The position numbers and the translations under genes are program-made. The notes below the pieces were generated by a model, which saw nothing but the letters and a program-made list of their open reading frames with translations, did no database searches and was not told the DNA's origin. Positions 9,857 to 18,118 of a stretch of DNA of 52,995 nucleotides are shown here, one piece after another. Every line of letters starts with the position of its first letter. Positions within the stretch are counted from its first letter, which is position 1. This DNA comes from Paracoccaceae bacterium (GTDB taxonomy: Bacteria > Pseudomonadota > Alphaproteobacteria > Rhodobacterales > Rhodobacteraceae). The DNA is taken from positions 1-52,995 of the forward strand of contig JASJAR010000028.1 of the NCBI GenBank assembly GCA_030066905.1, read 5' to 3'.

Positions 9857-10333
9857 ATGGGCGTTGAGATCGGGATCATCATGGGCAGCCAGTCGGACTG
9901 GCCGACGATGAAGGCCGCAGCGGAGATCCTTGACGACCTCGGCATCGGCCACGAGACCCGCATCGTCTCCGCACACCGCACCCCCGACCGGCTCTGGGAT
10001 TATGGCGCGGGCGCGGCCGACCGGGGGCTTAAGGCCATCGTCGCGGGCGCCGGCGGCGCGGCCCATCTGCCGGGGATGATCGCCTCGAAAACCCGGGTGC
10101 CGGTGATCGGCGTGCCGATCGAGACGAGGGCGCTCGGCGGGCAGGACAGCCTCTATTCCATCGTCCAGATGCCGCGCGGCTATCCCGTCGCCACGATGGC
10201 CATCGGCGGGGCCGCGAATGCGGGGCTCATGGCGGCGGCCATTCTCGCAACATCCGATACAGGCGTCGCCGCCCGGCTGGAGGCCTGGCGGGCGGCCCTT
10301 TCGGCCTCGATCCCCGAGCGTCCCGGTGACTGA
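9857..10333 (+). CDS. purE: N5-carboxyaminoimidazole ribonucleotide mutase
   Basis: The 158-residue class I Pur[15 protein letters not shown] at the N-terminus, SAHRTPDR near residue 40 (with the catalytic His) and [14 protein letters not shown] near 65 are the hallmark motifs. It moves the carboxyl group of N5-CAIR to make CAIR in purine synthesis. The stop overlaps the purK start by 8 nt; the two enzymes act in sequence (PurK supplies N5-CAIR), so coupling makes sense. Confidence 0.97.
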   Translation: MGVEIGIIMGSQSDWPTMKAAAEILDDLGIGHETRIVSAHRTPDRLWDYGAGAADRGLKAIVAGAGGAAHLPGMIASKTRVPVIGVPIETRALGGQDSLYSIVQMPRGYPVATMAIGGAANAGLMAAAILATSDTGVAARLEAWRAALSASIPERPGD

Positions 10334-11396
10334 GCCGCTCGCACCCGGTGCGGTCATCGGCATTCTCGGCGGCGGTCAGCTCGGCCGTATGCTGTCGGTC
10401 GCGGCGAGCCGGCTCGGCTTCCGTTGCCACATCTATGACCCCGCGGAGGGACCGCCCGCGGCGGACGTGGCCTGGAAGAGCACCACCGGCGCCTGGGAGG
10501 ATGCCGCTGCGCTGGCGGCCTTTGCCCGGGGCGTCGATGTGGTCACCTATGAGTTCGAGAACGTCCCGGCGGACAGCCTCGACGCCATCGAGGCCGAGGC
10601 CCCCGTCTTTCCGCCCCGGGCAGCGCTTGCCACCTCCCAGGACCGGCTGACCGAGAAGAACTTCCTCACCCGGCTCGGCCTCGCCACGGCCGCCTACGCC
10701 GCCGCCGCCTCGGTGGCCGATATCGACCTCGCCCTCGGCACGATCGCCGGTCCGGCGATCCTGAAAACCCGCCGGCTGGGCTACGACGGGAAGGGCCAGG
10801 CCACCCTCTCCGGCCCCGCCGACGCGGCCGCCGCCTTCGAGCGGATCGGCGGGGAGGAGGCGATTGTCGAGGGCCGGGTGTTCTTCGCCCGCGAGCTTTC
10901 GGTGATCGCCGCGCGGGGGCGCGACGGCCGGGTCATCGCCTTCGAGCCGGGCGAGAACGTGCACCGCGACGGCATACTGCGGACCACGACCGTGCCCTCG
11001 GCGGCCCCGCGCACCACTCGCGCCGAGGCCGTCGAGATCGCCACCGCGATCCTCGAAGCGCTCGACTATGTCGGCGTCATCGGCGTCGAGCTGTTCGAAA
11101 CGGGCGACGGGCTTCTGGTCAACGAATTCGCGCCCCGGGTGCATAACTCGGGCCATTGGACGATGGATGGCGGCACGCCGTGCCAGTTCGAGGCCCATAT
11201 TCGCGCCATCGCCGGCTGGCCCCTGCCGCAACCGGTGCGCACGGCCGATGTGGTGATGGAAAACCTCGTCGGTGAGGAGGCCGAACGGGCTGTGGGGCTG
11301 GCCACCGAGCCCGGCGCCGCGCTCCATCTTTACGGCAAGGCCGACATGCGGCCGGGCCGCAAGATGGGGCATCTGAACCGCGTGACCCCGGTATGA
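10326..11396 (+). CDS. purK: N5-carboxyaminoimidazole ribonucleotide synthase (ATP-grasp)
   Basis: GTG at 10326 ([20 protein letters not shown]) gives 356 residues, the usual length; the frame upstream is a purE shadow. Seen are the N-terminal GGGQLGRM loop, ATP-grasp strands [14 protein letters not shown], and the metal site [16 protein letters not shown] near the C-terminus. It uses ATP and bicarbonate to convert AIR to N5-CAIR. It overlaps purE by 8 nt and the nudix gene by 4 nt, forming one operon. Confidence 0.97.
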   Translation: MTEPLAPGAVIGILGGGQLGRMLSVAASRLGFRCHIYDPAEGPPAADVAWKSTTGAWEDAAALAAFARGVDVVTYEFENVPADSLDAIEAEAPVFPPRAALATSQDRLTEKNFLTRLGLATAAYAAAASVADIDLALGTIAGPAILKTRRLGYDGKGQATLSGPADAAAAFERIGGEEAIVEGRVFFARELSVIAARGRDGRVIAFEPGENVHRDGILRTTTVPSAAPRTTRAEAVEIATAILEALDYVGVIGVELFETGDGLLVNEFAPRVHNSGHWTMDGGTPCQFEAHIRAIAGWPLPQPVRTADVVMENLVGEEAERAVGLATEPGAALHLYGKADMRPGRKMGHLNRVTPV

Positions 11397-11842
11397 GGCC
11401 GCGCATCCGGCTCGCGGTGCGCGGGCTCTTGATGCATGAGGACCGCCTCCTTCTGGTCAATGCCTGGCCCGGGGGCGTCTCCGACCTCTGGTGCGCGCCG
11501 GGCGGCGGGGTCGAGCCCCACACCTCTCTGCCCGACAATCTCGTGCGGGAAATGAAGGAGGAGACCGGGCTCGATGTGGAGGTCGGGCCCCAGGTGCTCG
11601 TAAACGAGTTCGACGACAAACCGCGCGGCTTTCACCAGGTCGATGTCTATTTCCGGGTCTTTGCTGCGCGGGTGGCGCTCGACCCGGGCTGGAGAGACCC
11701 CGAGGGCGTCGTCACCGAACGCCGTTTCGTGACCCGCGGGGAGCTCGAGGCCTTGCGCGTGAAACCCTCGAGCCTCGCTGCGGTCGCCTGGGGCGATGCG
11801 GACGCGCCGGGCTACGATCCTCTGGAGCCGATCCTGCGATAG
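11393..11842 (+). CDS. Nudix hydrolase
   Basis: The 149-residue protein has a Nudix box ending in REMKEETGL, the metal-binding helix. In the part before it, GGGVEPHTSLPDNLV, the usual Glu of the GxxxxxE motif is Ser, a small departure that need not abolish activity. Members cleave nucleoside diphosphates linked to another group; the substrate cannot be read from the sequence. It begins in a 4-nt overlap with purK, so it is probably expressed with the purine genes. Confidence 0.9.
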   Translation: MRPRIRLAVRGLLMHEDRLLLVNAWPGGVSDLWCAPGGGVEPHTSLPDNLVREMKEETGLDVEVGPQVLVNEFDDKPRGFHQVDVYFRVFAARVALDPGWRDPEGVVTERRFVTRGELEALRVKPSSLAAVAWGDADAPGYDPLEPILR

Positions 11843-11955
11843 GCGGACCGGGCGCGGCGGGTCCCGTCTGGGGGGGCGTGACGGTTGGGCCCAACGGGTG
11901 CGGGTCCGGGCCGAACGAGACCCGCCCCGGGTCAGCCCCGCCGCGAGCACGCACC

Positions 11956-12030
11956 GTCCCGGGCGTGACCCGGGACCGCGCCGGGCAGTGCGCTCCCTTC
12001 GGTCGAGGTCCCCCCCCCGACCGGATCCGG
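11956..12030. repeat. Composite palindromic intergenic repeat, copy 4 (second half degenerate)
   Basis: GTCCCGGG-cgtga-CCCGGGAC is at 11956-11976. A worn second half with a C-run, GACC and GGATCCGGGG lies around 12008-12030, at the same 52-bp offset. The 274-bp gap between the convergent nudix and GGDEF genes holds nothing else I recognise. Confidence 0.65.
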
Positions 12031-12116
12031 GGCAGGCAGGGCCGGGAAGGCTTCGGCTCCGGAAGGCCCCGGCGCAGCCTCCCCGCCAACGCACGGCACG
12101 CGCTCGCCCCAGCACC

Positions 12117-12971
12117 TCAGGCCGCCTGCGCCATGCGCGCGACCACCACGCGGTCCCGCCCTGCCGCCTTGGCGTCGTAGACCGCCGCATCGGCCGCCGA
12201 GATCACCTCCGCCCTCGGCCGCGGCATCTCGGCGATGGCCAGCCCGATCGAGAGCGTCACCGGGCGCCCATGGACCCGGACGTCGGTCCGGACCCGGTCG
12301 CGGATGCGCTCGGCGACGTCGAGCGCCCGCGCCTCAACCGTCTCGTCCATGAAGACGGCGAACTCCTCGCCGCCCACCCGGGCCAAAACATCGCGGCTGC
12401 GGAGTGCCGCCGACAACGCATCCGACACCGCGACGAGCACGTCATCTCCCGCGCCATGCCCCCATTCGTCGTTGATGAGCTTGAAATGGTCGATGTCCAT
12501 ATAGAGCAGGGCGCCGACGAATTCGGGCGGCACCTGGCGCTCGAAGCCCCGGCGGTTCAAGAGCCCCGTCAGCGGGTCGGTCTCGGCCGCCCGCGTCGCC
12601 GCGTCGAGCTCCTCGCCGACATCGAGCATCAGCGCGTTGACGTTGGTCATCAGCCGGCCCACCTCGTCTTTATAGCCGGACGGCAAAAGGTCGACCGACC
12701 GGGTCGAGGTGTACTCCGACACCGTGCGGTTCACCCGGTAGACCGGGGCCAGCACGCCGGTGATCGCCGCGGCGGTGAGACACATCGCGATGATCTCGGT
12801 CAGAAACACCATCCGGACGACAGTGGCCCCTTCCCACATCGGGCCCTGAGTGGCTTCGAGAAACGTGAAGAGGGCAACCGCAGGCACATGCATTCCGGCA
12901 AAGATCAGGAACGCGACCTTCGCCGTGAAACTCCTTGGAAAGACCTGCGACAACAGGTGATAAAACCGCAC
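12117..12971 (-). CDS. Membrane GGDEF diguanylate cyclase
   Basis: A 284-residue protein with two N-terminal membrane spans (about residues 18-40 and 52-72), a short HAMP-like segment VNRTVSEYTSTRSVDLLPSG (about 80-115), then a GGDEF domain. The active-site loop reads RVGGEEFAVF. RSRD, exactly five residues before it, is an intact I-site, so product inhibition by c-di-GMP is likely. The TDPLTGLLNRRGFE start of the domain is also intact. It should make the second messenger c-di-GMP from GTP at the inner membrane. No EAL domain or sensory domain is attached, and it stands alone. Confidence 0.93.
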   Translation of the reverse strand: MRFYHLLSQVFPRSFTAKVAFLIFAGMHVPAVALFTFLEATQGPMWEGATVVRMVFLTEIIAMCLTAAAITGVLAPVYRVNRTVSEYTSTRSVDLLPSGYKDEVGRLMTNVNALMLDVGEELDAATRAAETDPLTGLLNRRGFERQVPPEFVGALLYMDIDHFKLINDEWGHGAGDDVLVAVSDALSAALRSRDVLARVGGEEFAVFMDETVEARALDVAERIRDRVRTDVRVHGRPVTLSIGLAIAEMPRPRAEVISAADAAVYDAKAAGRDRVVVARMAQAA

Positions 12972-13113
12972 GAACCGTCCTCACAACCGCCCCCGGGCGT
13001 GGCGCCGTTTGTGCGCTTTTTCAATTGAGAAGGGCTTAACCCGGGCCTTTATCTTCGCCCCGCCCCCCGCCTATAAGACCGCGACCCTAGGTTTCCTCTC
13101 AAAGGCGCGCTCC

Positions 13114-14034
13114 ATGACGACCCTCGTTTTCGGCCATAAGTCCCCAGACACCGATTCCACCGGCTCGCCCATCATCTGGGCTTGGTATCTCAGCGAAAAG
13201 CTCGACCGGCCCGCCGAAGCGCGGCTTCTGGGCGAGCCCAACACCGAGGCCGCCTTCGTTCTGGAGCGTTGGAACCTCGACAAGCCCCAGATCATCGAGG
13301 ATGTCGGCGCCGAAGACGAGGTCGTCGTCGTCGACACCAACAACCTCGCCGAACTGCCCGCCTCGATCAACGAGGCCACGGTCGTCGAGGTGATCGACCA
13401 CCATCTTCTCCAGGGCGGCCTCGCCACGACATCGCCGATCAACATCACAATGCGCCCGGTGGCCTGCACCGCGACGATCATGCACGACCTGATGGGCGAG
13501 GCGGCCGCCGACATGCCAGAGGCGATCAAGGGGGCGATGCTGTCCTGCATCCTGTCCGACACGCTCGAATTCCGCTCGCCGACGACCACGGCGGTCGACA
13601 AGGCGCTGGCGGAAAAGCTGGCAGAAGAGCTCGGGCTCTCGATCCCGGACTATGCCGCTGAGATGTTCGCCGCGAAATCCGACGTCTCGGCCTTTTCCGA
13701 CGCCGAGCTTCTGCGGATGGATTCGAAGGAATACGAGGTCGGCGGCAAGAAGTTCCGCGTCTCGGTGCTGGAGACGACCGCGCCAGGTGTCGTGCTCGAC
13801 CGCAAGGACAGCCTCGCGGCGACGATGGAGACGGTCGCGGCGGAGGACGGGGTCGATCAGGTGCTGCTCTTCGTCGTCGACATCCTCAACGAAGAGGCCA
13901 CGCTCCTGGTGCCGAACGATCTGGTGAAGGACCTCGCCGAAAAAAGCTTCGACACGAGCGTCGAGGGCGACAGCGTGGTCCTGCCGGGGATTGTTTCGCG
14001 CAAGAAGCAGATCATCCCGAATCTCACGCTTTGA
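13114..14034 (+). CDS. ppaC: Manganese-dependent inorganic pyrophosphatase (family II)
   Basis: ATG at 13114 (MTTLVFGHKSPDTDSTG) gives 306 residues, typical for the family. Metal-binding motifs are intact: GHKSPDTD at residues 7-14, VVDTNN near 75, IDHHLLQ near 97 and SDTLEF near 148; the C-terminal substrate-binding RKKQ is present near the end. It hydrolyses pyrophosphate in the cytoplasm and so drives biosynthetic reactions. DHH-family phosphoesterases share the motifs, but length and the RKKQ tail favour this call. A HAD phosphatase gene follows after a 121-bp gap. Confidence 0.95.
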   Translation: MTTLVFGHKSPDTDSTGSPIIWAWYLSEKLDRPAEARLLGEPNTEAAFVLERWNLDKPQIIEDVGAEDEVVVVDTNNLAELPASINEATVVEVIDHHLLQGGLATTSPINITMRPVACTATIMHDLMGEAAADMPEAIKGAMLSCILSDTLEFRSPTTTAVDKALAEKLAEELGLSIPDYAAEMFAAKSDVSAFSDAELLRMDSKEYEVGGKKFRVSVLETTAPGVVLDRKDSLAATMETVAAEDGVDQVLLFVVDILNEEATLLVPNDLVKDLAEKSFDTSVEGDSVVLPGIVSRKKQIIPNLTL

Positions 14035-14085
14035 TGCGGCTTCGGAAACCGCGCGGCAGGCGCGGGCCCCTTCCAGCCATGCATC

Positions 14086-14127
14086 TGCCATACGAAAAGC
14101 AGACGCTTTGCCATACGTTTTGCAGAC
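14086..14127. repeat. Tandem 19-bp motif upstream of the HAD gene
   Basis: TGCCATACGAAAAGCAGAC (14086-14104) recurs as TGCCATACGTTTTGCAGAC (14109-14127), offset 23 bp. The four central bases flip from AAAA to TTTT and everything else is identical. The second copy ends 28 bp before the GTG start of the HAD-family gene, a position suitable for an operator. No regulator is identified. Confidence 0.55.
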
Positions 14128-14155
14128 ACCGGTTTCGGGCCGTCGGAGGCGCGCC

Positions 14156-15031
14156 GTGACGGCCAGGATCGTCGACAGCCTCGCCGGGATCGCCGCCCCC
14201 TACGACGCGCTGTTCTGCGATGTCTGGGGCGTGCTCCATAACGGCGTTGCGCCTTACGGAGATGCCGTCGCCGCGCTCGAAGCCTATCGCGCCGGCGGCG
14301 GCAAGGTGGTGCTCATCACCAACGCCCCCCGCCCCCGCGCGGCCATCGAGACCCAGCTCGATCAGATCGGCGTCAGCCGCGAGAGCTGGGACACCATCGC
14401 GACCTCGGGCGACGCGACCCGGGTTGCGCTCTTTACCGGCGCGATCGGCGAACGGGTCTTTTTCATGGGCGAGGGCCGCGACCGTGCCATTCTGGAACCC
14501 CCGCGCATCGTCGAAAACCCCTATGTAATTCAAACCGTTGCTCTCGAGGAGGCCGAAGGGGTGCTCTGCGCAGGCCCCGAGGACCCCCGCGCCGATCCGG
14601 CCAGCTGGCGCCCGGATCTGCTGTCGGCCAAGGCGCGCGGTCTGACGCTTCTTTGCCTCAACCCCGACATCGTCATCGACCGGGGCGGGGTCCGCGAATG
14701 GTGCGCCGGCGCGGTGGCGCGGATGTACCAGGAGATGGGCGGAGAGGCGCTTTATTACGGCAAGCCCCATCCGCCGATCTACGACCTCGCCCGCCGCCGG
14801 CTCGCCGCGTTAGGGGTTTCGATACCGGACGAGCGCATCCTGGCCATCGGCGACGGGGTCGAGACCGATGTCGCCGGGGCGATGGGCGAGGGGCTCGATT
14901 GCCTCTTCGTCACCGGCGGAATCGCGGCCAGTGAAACGAAGACCGACCGCGACCCCGACCGGGCGGTGTTGCAAGACTTTCTTAACCGCCACCAAACGAA
15001 TGTCGCCTACGCGATAGGCCAGCTTCGCTGA
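14156..15031 (+). CDS. HAD-superfamily phosphatase (TIGR01459-like, NagD-type subclass IIA)
   Basis: GTG at 14156 follows GGAGG (14145-14149) and gives 291 residues; the earlier open frame overlaps ppaC and is not needed. HAD motif I reads FCDVWGVLHNGV (the nucleophile Asp is in DVWG), motif II is VLITNAPR, motif III/IV includes YYGKPHPPIYDLA and ILAIGDGVETDVAGA. Members of this subclass dephosphorylate small sugar or nucleotide phosphates; the substrate is not known. A terminator hairpin overlaps its stop codon. Confidence 0.88.
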   Translation: MTARIVDSLAGIAAPYDALFCDVWGVLHNGVAPYGDAVAALEAYRAGGGKVVLITNAPRPRAAIETQLDQIGVSRESWDTIATSGDATRVALFTGAIGERVFFMGEGRDRAILEPPRIVENPYVIQTVALEEAEGVLCAGPEDPRADPASWRPDLLSAKARGLTLLCLNPDIVIDRGGVREWCAGAVARMYQEMGGEALYYGKPHPPIYDLARRRLAALGVSIPDERILAIGDGVETDVAGAMGEGLDCLFVTGGIAASETKTDRDPDRAVLQDFLNRHQTNVAYAIGQLR

Positions 15032-15040
15032 CCTTTTTTT
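15016..15040 (+). terminator. Rho-independent terminator after the HAD gene
   Basis: AGGCCAGC-ttc-GCTGACCT folds with one mismatch, and is followed by a run of seven T. The stem includes the stop codon (15029-15031), an economical arrangement. Confidence 0.7.
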
Positions 15041-15064
15041 CGCTGGACTTTCGGTGCTTTGCGA

Positions 15065-15108
15065 GCAATTAAGTTGCGTGCCGCGATGTCGTGGTGCAGT
15101 TTAATTGC
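15065..15108. promoter_or_regulatory. Inverted repeat upstream of the MaoC gene
   Basis: GCAATTAA (15065-15072) is exactly complementary to TTAATTGC (15101-15108), with centres 36 bp apart. TTGCGTGC also occurs twice in this stretch as a direct repeat. The block is A/T-rich and lies just upstream of the MaoC-family start, so an operator is possible. Confidence 0.35.
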
Positions 15109-15121
15109 GTGCAGGTTTCGG

Positions 15122-15565
15122 ATGCTCGACAACATGCCCCGCGGCACAATCGTCATCGAAGAGATGGAAATCGGCATGTCCCGCCATCTCGAGAAGACCG
15201 TAACCGACCGCGATATCGAGCTTTTCGCCGAGGTCTCCACCGACCGAAATCCCGTCCATCTCGACGATGCCTATGCCCTCGACACCATCTTCGAGGGCCG
15301 GATCGCGCACGGGATGCTCACCGCCGGTCTGATATCGGCGGTGATCGGCGAGCAGCTTCCCGGCCACGGCGCGGTCTATCTCGGCCAGAGCCTGAAGTTC
15401 CTCGCCCCCGTTCGCCCCGGCGACCGGGTGCGCGCGGAAGTCACCGTGACAGCCATCGACCATGCCAAACGCCGGGTGACGCTCGACACGGTCTGCACCA
15501 TCGACGGCAAGCCGGTGCTCAAAGGCGAGGCGCAGGTGCTCGCGCCCTCAGCGCGCTTCGACTAA
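15122..15565 (+). CDS. MaoC-family dehydratase ((R)-specific enoyl-CoA hydratase-like)
   Basis: With ATG at 15122 the protein has 147 residues; ATG at 15134 (MPRGTIVIEEMEIGM) is an alternative. The single hot-dog fold carries the hydratase motif: the catalytic region FAEVSTDRNPVHLDDAYA (Asp and His) and then GRIAHGMLTAGLISAVIG. Such enzymes hydrate trans-2-enoyl-CoA to (R)-3-hydroxyacyl-CoA, linking fatty-acid oxidation to polyhydroxyalkanoate synthesis (PhaJ); which role applies here is unclear. It precedes ribF by 37 bp on the same strand. Confidence 0.9.
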   Translation: MLDNMPRGTIVIEEMEIGMSRHLEKTVTDRDIELFAEVSTDRNPVHLDDAYALDTIFEGRIAHGMLTAGLISAVIGEQLPGHGAVYLGQSLKFLAPVRPGDRVRAEVTVTAIDHAKRRVTLDTVCTIDGKPVLKGEAQVLAPSARFD

Positions 15566-15602
15566 CTTGCGCGCGCCCGACCGGGGCGCTATCCGGCTCA
15601 AC

Positions 15603-16538
15603 ATGCGGATCGTCCGATCATACCATGGTCTCAGGCCGGACGAGCGGGTCGGCGCGGCCGCCGCCATCGGCAATTTCGACGGCGTCCACCGGGGCCATCA
15701 GGCGGTGATTTCGGCGGCCCGGACCGAGGCTCGCGGCACCGTCGCACCCCTCGGAATCGTCACCTTCGAGCCCCATCCCCGCGAGGTCTTCGCCCCCGGC
15801 GCCGCACCGTTCCGGCTGATGAACGCCGAGGCGCGTGCGCACCGGTTCGAGAAGCTGGGCGTTGATATCCTTTACGAAATCCCCTTCGATGCCGCTCTTG
15901 CGGGGCTCTCGCCGGAGGCGTTCATCGGCGATGTCATCGTCGACGGACTGGGGCTGTCCCATGTCGTCATCGGCGAGGATTTCCGTTTCGGCAAGGGCCG
16001 TGCGGGCACCGCCGAGGACCTCCGGCGCGCGGGCGAAAGGCTCGGCTTCGGTGTCACCGTGGCTCCGCTTCTCGAGTTCGACGGGCTCGATGTCTCCTCC
16101 ACCCGTATCCGCACCGCCCTCACCGAGGGCCGGCCCCGCGATGCCGCCGAGATGCTCGGCCATTTCCACCGGATCGAGGGCGAGGTGATCCGCGGCGACG
16201 CGCGGGGGCGCGATCTTGGCTACCCCACGGCAAACATGTCGATCACCGGGCTCCACCCGCCACGCTTCGGGGTCTATGCGGTGTCTGTGGATGTGCTCTC
16301 AGGCCCCCATGCCGGTCGCTACGACGGCGTGGCCTCTCTCGGCGTGCGGCCCATGTTCGGCCAGAACCTTCCGAACTTCGAAACCCATATCTTCGACTTT
16401 TCCGGCGATCTCTACGGCACCCACCTCTCCGTCGCCCTCGTCGCGTTTCTCCGCGACGAGGCCCGGTTCGAGAGCCTCGACGCCCTCGTCGTCCAGATGG
16501 ATGCCGACAGCGCCGCCGCCCGCCAGGTGTTGGCGTGA
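15603..16538 (+). CDS. ribF: Bifunctional riboflavin kinase / FAD synthetase
   Basis: ATG at 15603 (MRIVRSYHGLRPDERVGAAA) gives 311 residues, as expected. The FAD synthetase (nucleotidyltransferase) half has GNFDGVHRGHQAVI and the ISSTRIR-like motif DVSSTRIRTAL; the kinase half begins around residue 183 with GEVIRGDARGRDLGYPTANM. It makes FMN and then FAD from riboflavin and ATP in the cytoplasm. It ends in a GTGA overlap with the YcgN-like gene, starting a three-gene operon. Confidence 0.96.
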   Translation: MRIVRSYHGLRPDERVGAAAAIGNFDGVHRGHQAVISAARTEARGTVAPLGIVTFEPHPREVFAPGAAPFRLMNAEARAHRFEKLGVDILYEIPFDAALAGLSPEAFIGDVIVDGLGLSHVVIGEDFRFGKGRAGTAEDLRRAGERLGFGVTVAPLLEFDGLDVSSTRIRTALTEGRPRDAAEMLGHFHRIEGEVIRGDARGRDLGYPTANMSITGLHPPRFGVYAVSVDVLSGPHAGRYDGVASLGVRPMFGQNLPNFETHIFDFSGDLYGTHLSVALVAFLRDEARFESLDALVVQMDADSAAARQVLA

Positions 16539-17002
16539 GCGACCCCATCGACCGGGAGGGCCTGCGCGACCGCTACTGGGAGCGGGTGCCGATGGCGAAC
16601 ATGACGGCGCGCGAATGGGAGGCGCTCTGCGACGGCTGCGGGCGCTGCTGCCTCAACAAGCTCGAAGACGAGGACACCGGCGAGGTGGCCTTCACACGCA
16701 TCGCCTGCCGGCTGCTCGACGGCGAGACCTGCCGCTGCGGCAGCTACGAAAACCGCAAGGTCTTCGTGCCCGATTGCGTCTTCCTGACGCCGCAGACGAT
16801 GAAGGACGTGGCCTATTTCATGCCGCGCACCTGCGCCTACCGCCTGGTCTACGAAGGCAAGCCGCTCTACGACTGGCACCCGCTCCTCTCGGGCGATCCG
16901 GGCACGGTGCACGACGCGGGGGTCTCGGTGCAAGGCTGGACGGTGCCGGAATTCGAGGTCGCCGAGGACGAGTGGGAAGACCACGTCATCGAGGACGGCT
17001 GA
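16535..17002 (+). CDS. YcgN/UPF0260-family cysteine-cluster protein
   Basis: A 155-residue protein with a GTG start overlapping ribF by 4 nt. The cysteine cluster is CDGCGRCC near residue 30, then ACRLLDGETCRCGSYENR, and VPDCVFLTP; the spacing fits the YcgN/YkgJ metal-binding cluster family, probably Fe-S or zinc. The role is unknown. The stop overlaps the next start (TGATG), so ribF, ycgN and the aldolase gene form a tightly coupled operon. Confidence 0.9.
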   Translation: MSDPIDREGLRDRYWERVPMANMTAREWEALCDGCGRCCLNKLEDEDTGEVAFTRIACRLLDGETCRCGSYENRKVFVPDCVFLTPQTMKDVAYFMPRTCAYRLVYEGKPLYDWHPLLSGDPGTVHDAGVSVQGWTVPEFEVAEDEWEDHVIEDG

Positions 17003-18045
17003 TGCATTTCGCCTCCGATAACGCCGGGCCGGCCCACCCCCGGGTCATCGAAGCTCTGGCGGCGGCCAATGAGGGCCATGCGATGGCCTATGGCGAGGAC
17101 CCGCTGACGGCCCGTGCCGTCGCGCGCATCCGGGAGGTCTTCGAAGCCCCCGAGGCGGAGGTCTTTCTCGTCGCCTCGGGCACGGCGGCCAACGCGATCC
17201 TGCTCGCGAGCCTCGCCAAACCCTGGCAGACCGTCTTCGCCGCCGAGACCGCGCATATCCACGAGGACGAATGCGGTGCTGCGGAGTTCATGACCGGCGG
17301 GGCCAAGATCACCCTCGTTCCGGGCGTCGACGGCAAGCTCTCGCGCGACGCCCTCGCCGCGACAATCGCGGGGCTTGGCGGCCGGGGCGTGCACGGCGTC
17401 GCGCCGGGCCCCGTCTCGATCACCAATGCCACGGAAAAGGGCACGCTCTACATCCACGAGGAAATTGCCGGCATCGCTGGCGTTGCCGACCGGGCGGGCG
17501 TTCCGCTCCACATGGATGGCGCCCGCTTTGCCAATGCGGTCGCCGCGCTGGGGGTCACACCGGCCGATCTGACATGGAGGGCCGGGGTCGATGCGCTGTC
17601 GCTCGGGGCGACGAAGAACGGCTGCCTGGCCGCCGAAGCCATCGTGGTCTTCGATCCCGCCCTCGCCCGCGAGACCGAACGACGCCGGATGCGGGCGGGG
17701 CATCTGCTCTCGAAGCAGCGCTTCATCGCCGCGCAGGTGCTCGCCTGGCTCGACGACGGTCTTTGGCTCGACCTCGCCGCCCACGCCAACACCGCCGCCG
17801 CCCGGCTCACCGAGGGGCTGGCCAGGCGCAACGACGTCCGCCTGCTCTTCGAGCCCGAAGTGAACATGCTCTTTGTCGACATGCCTCGCGCCCTCCACCG
17901 GCGGCTTCTGGCGCGCGGGGCGGCTTATCGCCTCTGGTCCGGCAGTCTCGAAGGCGACGACGACGACGCACCGCTGACGGCCCGGCTCGTCTGCGACTGG
18001 TCCAAAACCGACGCCGAGATCGACGCCTTCCTCGGCCTCTTCTGA
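17002..18045 (+). CDS. ltaE: Low-specificity L-threonine aldolase family (PLP enzyme)
   Basis: The 347-residue length is typical of fold-type I threonine aldolase / beta-eliminating lyases. MHFASDNAGPAHPRVIEAL is the classic N-terminus; MAYGEDPLT and the SGTAANAI loop bind the cofactor phosphate, HMDGARFANA holds the ring-stacking Asp, and SLGATKNGCL contains the PLP lysine. It should split L-threonine or allo-threonine to glycine and acetaldehyde. It overlaps the preceding stop by 1 nt. Confidence 0.92.
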   Translation: MHFASDNAGPAHPRVIEALAAANEGHAMAYGEDPLTARAVARIREVFEAPEAEVFLVASGTAANAILLASLAKPWQTVFAAETAHIHEDECGAAEFMTGGAKITLVPGVDGKLSRDALAATIAGLGGRGVHGVAPGPVSITNATEKGTLYIHEEIAGIAGVADRAGVPLHMDGARFANAVAALGVTPADLTWRAGVDALSLGATKNGCLAAEAIVVFDPALARETERRRMRAGHLLSKQRFIAAQVLAWLDDGLWLDLAAHANTAAARLTEGLARRNDVRLLFEPEVNMLFVDMPRALHRRLLARGAAYRLWSGSLEGDDDDAPLTARLVCDWSKTDAEIDAFLGLF

Positions 18046-18060
18046 ACCGCCACAAGGTGC

Positions 18061-18118
18061 CTTCATCTTGGCAAAAATACCGCGGGGGAGCCGCGAAGGC
18101 GGCGGGGGCAGCGCCCCC
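18061..18118. terminator. Hairpin region between the aldolase and isomerase genes
   Basis: CATCTTGGCAAAAATACC (about 18064-18081) is followed by a GC-rich stretch and a hairpin GGGGGC-AGC-GCCCCC (18104-18118) ending next to the stop of the converging gene. No T-run is seen on the plus strand, so the hairpin may serve both strands. The CATCTTGGCAAAAATACC string is one I have the impression of as recurrent in Rhodobacteraceae intergenic DNA. Confidence 0.5.
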
